Origin: Leifsonia sp. Leaf336
GTDB taxonomy: Bacteria > Actinomycetota > Actinomycetes > Actinomycetales > Microbacteriaceae
Length of the DNA stretch: 64,000 nucleotides
Assembly (NCBI RefSeq): GCF_001423695.1
Contig: NZ_LMOZ01000001.1
Coordinates: 62,001-126,000, forward strand
Reading direction: 5' to 3'
The notes beneath the pieces are model-generated. The model searched no databases and was not told the DNA's origin. It worked only from the letters and a program-made list of their open reading frames with translations. Positions 15,331 through 24,694 of the stretch are shown in pieces (within the stretch, counting starts at the first letter, position 1; every line of letters starts with the position of its first letter). A program made the position numbers and the translations under genes.

Positions 15331-16824
15331 TCAGCCGGTGGCGACCCGGCCGACCTTCTCGGTCTTGTCCCAGCGGGCCTCGGCGCCCGCCAGCTCCTTG
15401 AGGTAGGAGTCGAACGTGATCGCGCACAGCAGCGATCCGTACCCTGCCAGGTAGATGAGGGTGGGCGCCAGCCAGCGTCCGGCCCGTGTGCGCTCGGCGC
15501 GCCGCGCGAGCCAGGCGACGACCATCGAGAACGGGATCCAGATGTAGATCGCGAGGGTCAGGATGAACAGCGCGGCGGTGCTGAGCGTCACACCGAACAG
15601 GCCGGGCAGCCAGACCAGCGTGAGTGGCGGGAACAGCGCTGTGATCATCACCAGCATGTTGATGATGCCGGGGAAGAGCAGGATGTGCCCCAGCTCTTTC
15701 CTGCTCGTCTTCGCGTCGGTCAACGACCCGAGCACCAGCACGAACAGGTAGGCGAGCGCCGCCGAGATCCAGAGCACCCGGAACACCGAGGTCGCGAGGC
15801 CGTTCTGCAGGAACAGCAGACCGGCGAGGCCGATGGCCGAGGTCACCATGATCAGCGGCAGCAGCCACAGGCTGAACCACACGATGCCGAACGTCCACGC
15901 GCCGAGGTGATGCACCTTGGACGGCCGGAACCAGATCTTCGAATAGCGGGATGTCACGGAGACATTGCCCCGAGCCCACCGCAGCCGCTGCTTCCACAGG
16001 GCGTCGACCGCACGCGGCTCCTCCGCGAGCACGTGCGCGTGCGGCTCGAACACGACCCTCTTGCCGTGCAGCTGGGTCTCGAACGTCGTGATGGTGTCCT
16101 CGGCGAGGGTGGAGGTGTCCACGCGGCCGCCGAGCGCGACCAGGTTCTCGCGGGTGTGCAGCTGGGCGCCGCCGGCGAGGCACGCCTGTGCCCCGAGCAC
16201 GTTCTGCGCGCGCCGGGCCGCCGGCTGCGAGAGCACGTACTCGACGCTGACGAACTTGGTGAGGTAGTTGCGGTCGCTGCTGCCTTCGCGGATGTACGCG
16301 GACACGGCGCCGACCTCCGGATCGGCCAGGTGCCGGGTCATCCGCCGCAGCGAGTCGGGCAGGTAGATGACGTCGGCGTCCATGATCAGGAGCGCCTCCA
16401 TCCAGTCTTCGGCGAGCACGCGCTCGATCCCGTGGTTCAGCGTGTGCGCCTTGCCCTGGCCGCCCTGCTCGCGCCGCAGCAGGAAGACACTGCCGGGGAA
16501 CTGCTCCGCGCGACTCCGCACGACGTCGGGAGTCGCGTCGGTGCTGGCGTCGTCGACGACGTAGATGCGCAACGCCTCCTTGGGGTAGTCGAGGCCCATC
16601 AGGCGGTCGATGGAGGCGCCGATGACGGCGCCTTCGTTCCACGCCGGGACGATGATGGCGACACGGGGGAGGTAGGGCGCGGCCTTCTTGTAGTGGTTGA
16701 TCCAGGCATGGAAGGGGATCACGACGAAGGTCGCGGCTGCCGCGACCACGGGGATCAGCCCGCTCAGGGCCAGGATCAGGCACACGACGACGCCGATCCA
16801 TTGCAGTACGCCCAGCACGTCCAC
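15331..16824 (-). CDS. Membrane glycosyltransferase, family 2
   Basis: A 497-residue processive-type GT2 enzyme. Two N-terminal membrane segments (about 5-45) precede the catalytic domain, which shows I-I-V-P-A-W-N-E, the nucleotide-sugar V-V-D-D-A-S, the D-A-D metal site, the T-L-A-E-D catalytic acid, and Q-R-L-R-W (QxxRW), the mark of polysaccharide synthases such as cellulose, chitin or poly-GlcNAc synthases. Four to five C-terminal helices follow. The product is probably an exopolysaccharide or cell-wall polymer. No co-polymerase or export gene is next to it. The GTG at 16822-16824 follows AGGGGAG; another GTG two codons later is possible. Confidence 0.88.
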   Translation of the reverse strand: MDVLGVLQWIGVVVCLILALSGLIPVVAAAATFVVIPFHAWINHYKKAAPYLPRVAIIVPAWNEGAVIGASIDRLMGLDYPKEALRIYVVDDASTDATPDVVRSRAEQFPGSVFLLRREQGGQGKAHTLNHGIERVLAEDWMEALLIMDADVIYLPDSLRRMTRHLADPEVGAVSAYIREGSSDRNYLTKFVSVEYVLSQPAARRAQNVLGAQACLAGGAQLHTRENLVALGGRVDTSTLAEDTITTFETQLHGKRVVFEPHAHVLAEEPRAVDALWKQRLRWARGNVSVTSRYSKIWFRPSKVHHLGAWTFGIVWFSLWLLPLIMVTSAIGLAGLLFLQNGLATSVFRVLWISAALAYLFVLVLGSLTDAKTSRKELGHILLFPGIINMLVMITALFPPLTLVWLPGLFGVTLSTAALFILTLAIYIWIPFSMVVAWLARRAERTRAGRWLAPTLIYLAGYGSLLCAITFDSYLKELAGAEARWDKTEKVGRVATG

Positions 16825-16886
16825 GCGGCTCCCCTCGTCCCCCCACACAATACCCGGGAGGTCTGCCCCCGATGGGCCCGTGTCGT

Positions 16887-18320
16887 CTAGTCGGGACGGT
16901 GCGTGGCGGCGGCGGGCGCACTGAACTCGCCGTCCGCGAACGCCTGGCGGACCGTCAGGTAGTCCGCGTGAGCCTGGTCGGCGTACGAGAAGGCCCATTC
17001 CACCACGGCTGCGTCGAACGCGGCGCCGCTGCCGAGGTAGCCGGCGATGAATGGCGCGTCGGGGGACTGCGCGTGAGCGCGCGCCAGCACGGTGCCGCAC
17101 GCGTCCACGTAGTCGGCGAACGGCCGGAAGTCGAGCGTCTCGGTGTCGATCGACACGTTCTTGTCGCGGAACTGCCGGATGTAGAACGCGTGCCCGTCCT
17201 TGCGGGCGTAGCCGAGGAACGGATCGCTGACGGACTGGAGCACGCGCTGATTGCCGACGACGCGATGGCCGTGCTCGTCGTCGTGAGCGTGGTCATCGAA
17301 CACCGGGGACCGCCCGGCGGTGGCGCCTCCGAACTCGACGGCGACGGACTCGCTCGCCTCCTTGACCTGCAGCACGAGAGGCTCGCCCGCCGGCCCGGTG
17401 AGGACGATGATGTAGCACCGCGTGCCGACGCTGCCGACACCCACGACGCGGCGCGCGGCGTCCGTCGTCACGTACTGCGACAGCAGCACCGCGATGTCCG
17501 ACGGCACCGTGGCGAGGTAGGCATCGATGATCTCGAGCATGTTCTGCTCGGTGGCCTCCGGCACGTGTGCGAGCAGCGGAGGATTCTCGACGATCGTCAC
17601 GGCCCCGTCCTCCGCGCGGCGCGTGATCTTCCGCACGACCCGCGCCGACGTCCGCCGCGATGCGGCCGCGATCGCCCGGTCGAGCACCTCCTGGGAGCTC
17701 AGAGCTCGTCGCCCTCGGCTGACGTCGGCGCGGAGGTAGTAGCGCTCGAGGACTCCGAGCCCGGTCATCTGGCGCAGGCCGGTGCGATAGGCGGCAGCGG
17801 CTTCCAGTGCGGCGGCCTCCACCTTCGTCTCACGGAACCCGCTCTGGCGGGCCGCCAGGACGACGCTCCCGACGAAGCGCTTCACATCCCATTCCCACGG
17901 CCCGTACGCCGACTCGTCGAAATCGTTGAGGTCGAAGACGAGGCTGCGCTCGGGGGAGGCGTAGATCCCGAAGTTGGCGATGTGCGCATCGCCGCAGATC
18001 GTCACGTCGATGCCGGTGCGCTGCTCGCAGCTCAGATCCACCGCCTGGATGGCCGCCGATCCGCGGTAGAACGCGAACGGGTTGGCGGTCATCCGCTCGA
18101 GCCGGAGGGGGATCAGCTCCGCGACCCGGTGCACGTGCTGCCGCTTGAGGACGCCGACCGGGTCGCGGTCCGGTGCGGGCGTATACGCACCGTGGATGCT
18201 GCGCGGCACGCGGGTGCGCGCAGCCTTGCCCGCCTGGTACAGGTCGGCGGCGCTCCTGATCGCCTCGTGCTCGAAACGGAGGTGTCCCTCGTCGGTGGTC
18301 ACGTCGGCTTCAGTGGTCAC
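16887..18320 (-). CDS. DUF2252 family protein
   Basis: A 477-residue DUF2252 protein. Landmarks are R-M-T-A-N-P-F-A-F-Y-R-G near the N-terminus, C-G-D-A-H-I-A-N-F-G and D-L-N-D-F-D-E-S, reminiscent of aminoglycoside-phosphotransferase-like kinase loops (H-G-D, D-F-D). DUF2252 is distantly kinase-like, but no reaction is established. I chose the GTG at 18318-18320 because GAGGAG lies 7 nt before it; an ATG 12 codons upstream lacks a ribosome site. Single gene, minus strand, between the glycosyltransferase and the FMN-reductase pair. Confidence 0.88.
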   Translation of the reverse strand: MTTEADVTTDEGHLRFEHEAIRSAADLYQAGKAARTRVPRSIHGAYTPAPDRDPVGVLKRQHVHRVAELIPLRLERMTANPFAFYRGSAAIQAVDLSCEQRTGIDVTICGDAHIANFGIYASPERSLVFDLNDFDESAYGPWEWDVKRFVGSVVLAARQSGFRETKVEAAALEAAAAYRTGLRQMTGLGVLERYYLRADVSRGRRALSSQEVLDRAIAAASRRTSARVVRKITRRAEDGAVTIVENPPLLAHVPEATEQNMLEIIDAYLATVPSDIAVLLSQYVTTDAARRVVGVGSVGTRCYIIVLTGPAGEPLVLQVKEASESVAVEFGGATAGRSPVFDDHAHDDEHGHRVVGNQRVLQSVSDPFLGYARKDGHAFYIRQFRDKNVSIDTETLDFRPFADYVDACGTVLARAHAQSPDAPFIAGYLGSGAAFDAAVVEWAFSYADQAHADYLTVRQAFADGEFSAPAAATHRPD

Positions 18321-18387
18321 GACGGCGCTCCTCGCTCTGGCTGATGCGTGGCACAAGCCTAGAGGGAGGAGCGACCGTCTCCGCAGG

Positions 18388-19083
18388 TCAGCTGCGCGCC
18401 GGTCCTCCGAGCGAGCCGCCGGCCGCCAGCCGCATCAGGTCCGACCCCAGGTCGATCCCGAGCTCGTTGCCGCCCGCCGAGCCGAACTCGTGCTGGTAGC
18501 TGTCCCAGGACGCGTCCTTGATCCGCGCCTCCACACCGGCCTCCATGAGCACGACGAGCTCGCGTGCCGCACGGTCGATGCGCTTGCCGAGGGAGTTGTC
18601 CTGCCAGTCCTCCGTGGCGGCGAAGACCGAGGTCGGAGCCGTCATGGTGCGGAGGAACGCGAACATCGACCGCATCTGCTCGTCGACGACCAGCGCGTGC
18701 CTGGCCGTGCCGGCCGTCGCGCCGAGCACGACCGGCTTGGCGATCAGCACGTCGTTGTCGAGCACCTGGAAGAACGAGGTGAACAGCCCGCTCGGCCCGG
18801 CCTTGTAGACCGGGGCCGTCGCGATGATCCCGTCGGCCTCGGCGAGCTTCTCGATCGCGGCCGTGAACTTCGGCCCCAGGTGACCGGAGGCCAGGGCCCC
18901 CGAGAGCTCGGGCAGCAGCTCGCGCAGATCGAGGTGCTGCGTCTCGACGGTGCGTCCGTCGCGCTGGGCGGCGGCCTCCACCCGCAGGCTGAGGCGGTCG
19001 GCGAGCATCTTGGTGGACGACGGGTCGCTGACGCCCGCGTTGACGACGACGACCTTGAAGGGTCGCAGGTCGGTGCTGGTCAT
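18388..19083 (-). CDS. FMN reductase, CE1759 type
   Basis: A 231-residue NAD(P)H-dependent flavin reductase of the flavodoxin-like fold. The phosphate-binding loop appears as N-A-G-V-S-D-P-S-S-T and the isoalloxazine-facing segment as T-A-P-V-Y-K-A-G-P-S-G. The family (CE1759) is found next to CE1758-type luciferase-like monooxygenases, exactly as here, and supplies reduced FMN to the partner. The ATG at 19081-19083 follows GAGAAGGA. It is the second gene of the minus-strand pair, 40 nt downstream of the monooxygenase. The organic substrate of the pair is unknown. Confidence 0.88.
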   Translation of the reverse strand: MTSTDLRPFKVVVVNAGVSDPSSTKMLADRLSLRVEAAAQRDGRTVETQHLDLRELLPELSGALASGHLGPKFTAAIEKLAEADGIIATAPVYKAGPSGLFTSFFQVLDNDVLIAKPVVLGATAGTARHALVVDEQMRSMFAFLRTMTAPTSVFAATEDWQDNSLGKRIDRAARELVVLMEAGVEARIKDASWDSYQHEFGSAGGNELGIDLGSDLMRLAAGGSLGGPARS

Positions 19084-19123
19084 GATGTCCTTCTCTCGCA
19101 CGCGTTCGATGCGTTGGTCGTCG

Positions 19124-20311
19124 TCAGAGCGCCGGGTACTCGGCCTGGAACTCGTCGGCCGAGTCCTGGTACGGGGAGGCGCCGGTGACGTTGTCGCCGC
19201 GATTGGCGTTCGGGCGGGGCTGACGCGGGGTGGCGTCGCCGTACTTCGCGCGCACCAGCGACTCGTGGGTGGGGGCCTCCGGCGTCTCCGGGTCCTTGCG
19301 GGACTCGGTCTCCTTGCGGAGCACGGGCACGACCTCCTCGCCCAGCAGGTCGAGCTGCTTCAGCACGGTTTTCAGGGGGAGGCCGGCGTGATCCATCAGG
19401 AACAGCTGGCGCTGGTAGTCGCCCGCCCACTCGCGGAAGCCGAGCGTCTTGTCGATGACCTCCTGCGGGCTGCCGACCGTGAGCGGCGTCGCGTCGGTGA
19501 ACTCCTCCATCGTCGGTCCGTTTCCGTAGACGGGAGCCTCGTTGAAGTACGGACGGAACTCGTTCTTCGCGTCCTGCGAGTTCTTGGCGATGTACGCCTG
19601 GCCGCCGAGCCCGACGATCGCCTGCTTGGCGGTGCCGTGGCCGTAGTGCTCGAAGCGCTCGCGGTAGAAGGCGATCAGGTGCTGGTAGTGCTCCTTGGGC
19701 CAGAAGATGTTGTTCGCGAAGAAGCCGTTGCCGTAGTACGCCGCCTGCTCGGCGATCTCCGGTGTGCGGATGCTGCCGTGCCAGACGAACGGCGGCACGT
19801 CGTCCAGCGGGCGCGGCGTGGAGGTGAAGCCCTGCAGCGGCGTGCGGAAGCGACCCTCCCAGTCCACGACGTCCTCGTGCCACAGGCGGTGCAGGAGGTT
19901 GTAGTTCTCGAGCGCGAGCGGGAGGCTCTGGCGGATGTCCTGGCCGAACCACGGGTACACCGGGCCGGTGTTGCCGCGGCCGAGCATGAGGTCCATGCGG
20001 CCCTTCGACAGGTGCTGGAGCATCGCGTACTCCTCCGCGAGCCGCACCGGGTCGTTCGTGGTGATGAGCGTCGTGGAGGTCGTGACGATCAGGCGCTCGG
20101 TGAGGGCAGCGATGTGCGCGAGCAGCGTGGTCGGCGACGACGAGAAGAAGGGCGGGTTGTGGTGCTCGCCGATCGCGAAGACGTCGAGGCCCACCTCCTC
20201 CGCGTGGGTGGCGATCTTCACGATCGCATCGATGCGCTCCGCCTCGCTCGGCGTCTCACCCGACACCGGGTCGCGGGTGATGTCGCTGACGGAGAAGATT
20301 CCGTACTGCAT
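19124..20311 (-). CDS. FMN-dependent luciferase-like monooxygenase, CE1758 type
   Basis: A 395-residue TIM-barrel flavin monooxygenase. The N-terminal F-S-V-S-D-I-T-R-D-P-V-S-G and G-L-D-V-F-A-I-G-E-H-H (with the catalytic-pocket His pair) and the middle G-R-M-D-L-M-L-G-R-G-N segment are typical of LLM-class enzymes of the CE1758 group. It uses reduced FMN, presumably from the adjacent reductase, to oxidise an unknown substrate. The ATG at 20309-20311 follows GAGGAG at 6 nt. A 14-bp palindrome 33 bp upstream is a candidate operator. Confidence 0.88.
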   Translation of the reverse strand: MQYGIFSVSDITRDPVSGETPSEAERIDAIVKIATHAEEVGLDVFAIGEHHNPPFFSSSPTTLLAHIAALTERLIVTTSTTLITTNDPVRLAEEYAMLQHLSKGRMDLMLGRGNTGPVYPWFGQDIRQSLPLALENYNLLHRLWHEDVVDWEGRFRTPLQGFTSTPRPLDDVPPFVWHGSIRTPEIAEQAAYYGNGFFANNIFWPKEHYQHLIAFYRERFEHYGHGTAKQAIVGLGGQAYIAKNSQDAKNEFRPYFNEAPVYGNGPTMEEFTDATPLTVGSPQEVIDKTLGFREWAGDYQRQLFLMDHAGLPLKTVLKQLDLLGEEVVPVLRKETESRKDPETPEAPTHESLVRAKYGDATPRQPRPNANRGDNVTGASPYQDSADEFQAEYPAL

Positions 20312-20343
20312 TGCTGGCTCCTCAGGTTCGTTCTCGCCGTATC

Positions 20344-20357
20344 TATGCAAATGCATA
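20344..20357 (-). promoter_or_regulatory. Palindrome upstream of the monooxygenase-reductase pair
   Basis: TATGCA-AA-TGCATA, arms perfect, lies in an AT-rich stretch 33 bp before the monooxygenase start. Its TATGCA half-site is the same as in the palindrome of the MarR/SRPBCC promoter at 10836-10847. No regulator gene is adjacent, so a regulator encoded elsewhere must act here if the site is real. Confidence 0.45.
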
Positions 20358-20431
20358 CAACACCGGGAAGGCTCGAGTATTCCCGCAGCATAAACGTCGC
20401 TCTCGCTCGTTGCGCGGGATTCCATAACGAA

Positions 20432-20471
20432 AGTGGGCCTGCGCCCGGCGATCGCCGGGCACAGGCCCACT
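20432..20471 (-). terminator. Rho-independent terminator of the RCC1-like gene
   Basis: A long hairpin: AGTGGGCCTG (20432-20441) pairs with CAGGCCCACT (20462-20471), and inside it GCCCGGCG pairs with CGCCGGGC around a tiny loop. On the minus strand the stem is followed by TTTCGTTAT. It begins 17 nt after the stop of the gene ending at 20488. Confidence 0.85.
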
Positions 20472-20487
20472 CTGATTCTGCTGTGTG

Positions 20488-22152
20488 TTATTGGAGGATG
20501 GCGACGAAGGCGCCGTTGTCGGTGAGGCTGAAGTCGAGCACCTTGGCGGCCGGGTTGGTGTTGACCTTGGCCATGGTGGTGATGTTGTTGGCTGACGGGT
20601 TGGTGACTCCGAGCGGGTTCGTGGAGCCGACGCCCGCGGCGTACAAGGTTCCGTCGGTCATCAGGTAGAACGCGTGATTGTTGTTCATGGTGACGTTTGC
20701 GACGGTCTTGCCGGCCGCGACGTTGGTCTGGCGCCAGGCGCCGAAGGTGCTGCCGACAGCTCCGCTACCGCCCTGGCCATAGGCGTTCAATCCGGCGAAG
20801 TAGACGGCGTTGTCGGTCGTCTGGACGATGTAGTTGTTCTGGGAGCCCCAGATCTTCTTGACCTTCTTGCCGTCGGGAAGTGACACAGGCTTTGCCAGGG
20901 TGACGGGGGCCAGGGCCGTGAAGCCGGGAAGCTGGACCGCCCCGGAGCGGGATCCTGCGGTTCCGGCGCCCCACAGGTTTCCCGAGCCGTCGAGGAACAA
21001 CGAGGTGTCATCGCCGAAGGCGATGTCCACGACATCGGTCAGCGGGGTTCCGGGGGCCGTGAGGGTCTGGGTGGCCACATGTGAGGCACCGTTATAGCTG
21101 TCGTTGTTGCCCATCGCGCGGCCGGTGTTGACGCCGGACCACCACACGGTCTTGTCATCGAGGATGTAGGCGGCGCGAAGCAGGGCGGCGTGAACCGCGA
21201 TGATCTTCTTGCCCGGGTTGGCCTCGAGGATCTTCGTGCCGACTGCGACGGGCGTGTCGTAGCCTTTGCCGGCGCCGGTGGCCGGGCTGTTGTCGCCGAG
21301 GGAGAACATGTCGCCGTTGTTCGTGCCGAACGCGTTCAGGGTGCCGGCGCCGGACCAGAAGAACGTGGCGCCGTGGGGCTGGCCCGCGTTGGCGGCGACG
21401 ATGTGGTCCACGTCGAAGTCGCGACGCCAGCGCGGCTTGCCGACAATGCCGGTCCCGACGAGGCAGTCGTAGAGGTCGGAGTAGGCGGCCATGGTGTTGC
21501 CGGTGCCGACGATTGCGTTGTAGGTGGTGAACGTCGCGACTTCGTTGGCCCGGTAGCTCGAGGAGTAGGTCCACTGAGTCGGGACCATGACACCCGAACC
21601 GAGGCCGTTGACAGCGTTCGTCGAGGTGCCCCAGGCCCAGGCGGTGCCGCCGTTGAGGACGGTGATGAGGACGCTGTCGGTCACCCCCTGATAATCGACC
21701 GTGATGGGGTACTTGCCCGGCGCCGTGCCCCACGCCACGTTGATGTCCTGCGCGCCCAAGGCCACCGAGATCGTGTCGCCGGACGGATCGAAGCTCTTGG
21801 AAGTCGATCCGTCGGAGAAGGTGAACTGAGGAGGCAGATTCACGGTGATGCGGTTGGCGCTGGGATTGGCCGGCAGGCTATCCACCGTTGCACTGATCTC
21901 CATGCCTCGCAGCCTGGTGCCACCACTCCCGTCGCTGCCGTAGTACGCCGCATAGAAGCCGGGCCCGGTGAACGCTTTCGCCAGTGCATCGGCGTTGGCG
22001 ATCCGCACGCCTGGCACCGCGGGCTCCTTCGGCGTGGACGCAGCCTGCGCGGGAGAAGCGGCCGTGAGGGCGATGGCCGGCGCCGCCCAGGCAGCAGCCC
22101 CCACCATCGTCCGGCGAGAGAGCTTGGATTTCGGGTTCTCAGAGTCGTTCAC
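20488..22152 (-). CDS. Tat-exported RCC1-like repeat protein
   Basis: A 554-residue secreted protein. Residues 1-40 form a twin-arginine signal (S-R-R-T-M-V-G-A-A-A-W-A-A-P-A) ending near A-Q-A-A-S. An Ig-like region follows (about 70-165), then a series of RCC1/beta-propeller-like blades with W-A-W-G-T, W-S-G-A-G-T-L-N-A-F-G-T-N and L-W-G-A-G-T-A-G type units. Tat export implies folding or cofactor binding before export. Such propellers bind proteins or sugars; no catalytic site is visible. The GTG at 22150-22152 follows AAGGAA at 5 nt; an upstream GTG at 22215 has no ribosome site. Base composition is visibly less GC-rich than in most neighbours and Asn/Thr content is high, consistent with acquisition by transfer. 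Confidence 0.75.
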   Translation of the reverse strand: MNDSENPKSKLSRRTMVGAAAWAAPAIALTAASPAQAASTPKEPAVPGVRIANADALAKAFTGPGFYAAYYGSDGSGGTRLRGMEISATVDSLPANPSANRITVNLPPQFTFSDGSTSKSFDPSGDTISVALGAQDINVAWGTAPGKYPITVDYQGVTDSVLITVLNGGTAWAWGTSTNAVNGLGSGVMVPTQWTYSSSYRANEVATFTTYNAIVGTGNTMAAYSDLYDCLVGTGIVGKPRWRRDFDVDHIVAANAGQPHGATFFWSGAGTLNAFGTNNGDMFSLGDNSPATGAGKGYDTPVAVGTKILEANPGKKIIAVHAALLRAAYILDDKTVWWSGVNTGRAMGNNDSYNGASHVATQTLTAPGTPLTDVVDIAFGDDTSLFLDGSGNLWGAGTAGSRSGAVQLPGFTALAPVTLAKPVSLPDGKKVKKIWGSQNNYIVQTTDNAVYFAGLNAYGQGGSGAVGSTFGAWRQTNVAAGKTVANVTMNNNHAFYLMTDGTLYAAGVGSTNPLGVTNPSANNITTMAKVNTNPAAKVLDFSLTDNGAFVAILQ

Positions 22153-22514
22153 AGGATTTCCTTCGGTACGTGGATACGAGCGACCTCGTGGAATTTGGTC
22201 GATCAACGAGTTCACAGTGTAATTTCAAATGCTAACAATAAAAGTACACCATGGGTTGCCGGAGCTCGATGCCGAGATTCCGCTCGCGCGCACCCGTCAT
22301 AGTCGTTGTCCGTAAGACAAGCATGGCAGTCGAGGGTGCAATTGGGAATTGGGAATATGAATTTCACCTCCGTCACACGGGCTTGTCACCCTTGGTGGCG
22401 GAGTCGTTGCGCTAAATACTAACTAAAAGATCTTGAAATACAAATTCAAATGTAAAATGCAAACGTCCAGGTTCATGGATCAGAATGGCTCTGCTAACCG
22501 AGAGTGAGGATCCG
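22153..22514. other. AT-rich divergent intergenic region (362 bp)
   Basis: No gene is seen. This is by far the most AT-rich stretch in the window and separates the divergent RCC1-like and penicillin-binding-protein genes, so it should hold both promoters. Visible signals: the octamer TTCAAATG at 22224-22231 and again at 22445-22452; the inverted repeat TTGAA-N7-TTCAA at 22433-22449; and a doubled AATTGGG near 22340. The AT richness stands out against its flanks and fits imported DNA or binding by a nucleoid silencer such as Lsr2. Confidence 0.6.
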
Positions 22515-24638
22515 ATGAATCAGCCTGACCGCTTTGACGCCCGTTCAAGCGATCGGCGATCGACGTCGCTGCTCGGCTTCGTCGGTCTCAGTGTCGTGGC
22601 GGGAGCGCTGGTAAGTGCGCTGGTGACGCCCCTCGTCGCTGTCGCGGGCGTTGCCGCCGAGACGGGCATCCAGCTTTTCGAGACATTGCCGGAGGCCCTC
22701 GCCATCGATGCCCTCGCGCAGACGACCGATATCTACGCGAAGAACGCCGCGGGCGAACCCGTCCTCTTGGCGTCGGTCTACGAGCAGAATCGCAAGAGCG
22801 TGCCGTGGGAGGCCGTGTCGATCTTCGTCAAGGACGCGGTCGTCTCGACGGAGGACCCGCGGTTCTTCACGCACGGCGGCGTCGACATCACTTCCGCGCT
22901 GCGTGCCGCCATCGGCAACGCGGCATCGGGGGAGGTCGGCTCGGGCGCTTCGACGATCTCGATGCAGTACGTCAAGAACGTACTCGTGCAGCGCGCAGAG
23001 GCAATCCGCGACAAGGAGGCGCGCGAGGCCGCCTACGAGGAGGCCGTGAAGACGAGCGTCGACAGGAAGCTGCGCGAGATGCGCCTCGCGATCGGTCTCG
23101 AGAAGGCGCTGACCAAGGATCAGATCCTGCTGGGCTACCTCAACATCGCACACTTCGGCGGATCTGTGTACGGCATCCAAGCGGCAGCCGAGTACTACTT
23201 CGGTGTCAGCGCCTCCGAACTCACACTTGCACAGGCCGCTTCCCTCGTGGCCATGGTCAACGAGCCGAACGGCCTGCGTATCGATGACCCCGATAACATC
23301 GCCGACAACAAGTTCCGGCGCGACAACGACGTGCTCGCGGCGATGCTCCAGCAGCGCGCCATCACGCAGGCACAGTTCGACGCGGCAGTCGCGACCCCGA
23401 TCGAGCCGCGGATCACTCCGCCGTCCACGGGCTGTCATGCCGCGAACCCCCTCGGTGCAGGATTCTTCTGCGACTACGTGCAGCGCGTCATCGAGAATGA
23501 GAAGGTCCTCGCCGATCCCCAAGACATCGAACACACCACGCTGGCTCGAGGTGGGTACGACATCTTCACCACCCTCGACCTCGACCTCCAGGCCGCTGCG
23601 CTGAGCGCTGTCGACGCCTATGTCCCGCACAGCACGGAGGTCCTCGACATCGGCTCGTCGTTGGTCACCGTCGAACCGGGCACCGGACGCATCCTGGCGA
23701 TGGCGCAGAACAAGGACTTCAACGCGGATCCGGACGAGGTCTCCGCAGGGAACACCGCTATCAACTACGGGGCCGACTATGAGTACGGCGGATCGAGCGG
23801 CTTCCAGGCCGGCTCGGCCTACAAGATCTTCACGCTCGCCGAATGGCTCAAGAGCGGCAGATCGATCGGCGACGTGGTCAACGGCGACTCCCGAGCGCTC
23901 AATCTCTCCAGCTTCAAAGACAGCTGCCAGGGAACGGGTTCCGGGACCTACTCGCCGAAGAACGACGGCGCCCAGAAGCCGGGCAGCATGTCCGTGCGCG
24001 CGGCGACGGCTGGATCTGTCAACGGGGCCTACTTCTCGATGGCTCAGAAGCTCGACCAGTGCGAGATCCGCAAGACGGCCGAAGCCTTCGGCATGAAGCG
24101 TGCCGACGGTAAGGAACTGACCTCCTACGTCTCCGACGTGCTCGGGACGAACGAAGTGTCGCCGGTTCGGGTCGCCTCAGCGTTCGCCGCCATCGCCAAC
24201 AAGGGGGTGTACTGCTCGCCGATCGCGATCGACCGGATCGTCGCGCCGGACGGTTCGGAGGTTCCGGTTCCGAAGAGCGCTTGCTCCGAGGCCGTTGCGC
24301 CAGAGGTCGCCGCGACTATGGCATCGGCGCTCACCAGCGTCATCCAGGGCGGGACCGGCTCTGCTTCGAACCCGCATGATGGCATACCCGTGTTCGGCAA
24401 GACCGGCACGACCGACTCCGAGAAGGACACCTGGTTCGTCGGCGCGACCACCCGACTCGCCACTGCCGTCTGGGTGGGGAACGTCAACGGGAACGTCTCG
24501 CTGCGACGATCCGAGGTCGGAGGCATCCGGGCGGACAATCTGCGACACCGGGTTTGGAAGGAGTATATGACCTCCGCCAACACCAAATTCCCTGGGGGCC
24601 AGCTTCCTGACGCCGCGTCGCGCCCGGTGCGCAACTGA
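22515..24638 (+). CDS. Class A penicillin-binding protein
   Basis: A 707-residue bifunctional peptidoglycan synthase: one N-terminal membrane anchor (about 20-50), a GT51 transglycosylase domain with catalytic Glu113 in S-T-E-D-P-R-F-F-T-H-G-G-V-D, and a transpeptidase domain with S434-A-Y-K437, S501-V-N503 and K629-T-G. All catalytic motifs are intact. It lacks PASTA repeats and a long cytoplasmic N-terminus, so it is not the usual actinobacterial housekeeping PonA form. The ATG at 22515 follows GAGGA; an ATG at 22485 is in frame but poorly supported. Divergent from the Tat-exported RCC1-like gene and, like it, lower in GC than the surroundings. Confidence 0.93.
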   Translation: MNQPDRFDARSSDRRSTSLLGFVGLSVVAGALVSALVTPLVAVAGVAAETGIQLFETLPEALAIDALAQTTDIYAKNAAGEPVLLASVYEQNRKSVPWEAVSIFVKDAVVSTEDPRFFTHGGVDITSALRAAIGNAASGEVGSGASTISMQYVKNVLVQRAEAIRDKEAREAAYEEAVKTSVDRKLREMRLAIGLEKALTKDQILLGYLNIAHFGGSVYGIQAAAEYYFGVSASELTLAQAASLVAMVNEPNGLRIDDPDNIADNKFRRDNDVLAAMLQQRAITQAQFDAAVATPIEPRITPPSTGCHAANPLGAGFFCDYVQRVIENEKVLADPQDIEHTTLARGGYDIFTTLDLDLQAAALSAVDAYVPHSTEVLDIGSSLVTVEPGTGRILAMAQNKDFNADPDEVSAGNTAINYGADYEYGGSSGFQAGSAYKIFTLAEWLKSGRSIGDVVNGDSRALNLSSFKDSCQGTGSGTYSPKNDGAQKPGSMSVRAATAGSVNGAYFSMAQKLDQCEIRKTAEAFGMKRADGKELTSYVSDVLGTNEVSPVRVASAFAAIANKGVYCSPIAIDRIVAPDGSEVPVPKSACSEAVAPEVAATMASALTSVIQGGTGSASNPHDGIPVFGKTGTTDSEKDTWFVGATTRLATAVWVGNVNGNVSLRRSEVGGIRADNLRHRVWKEYMTSANTKFPGGQLPDAASRPVRN

Positions 24639-24694
24639 ACGCCCTGTCCGATTCCCGCGAGTGGCACGTCGGTGGTGGGCAGTAGCCTCGACGA

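Noticed and set aside
22153-22514. A small gene or structured RNA in the AT-rich intergenic region
   Set aside because: No open frame with a ribosome site, and no convincing long stem or riboswitch-like core. It is best explained as a divergent promoter region.
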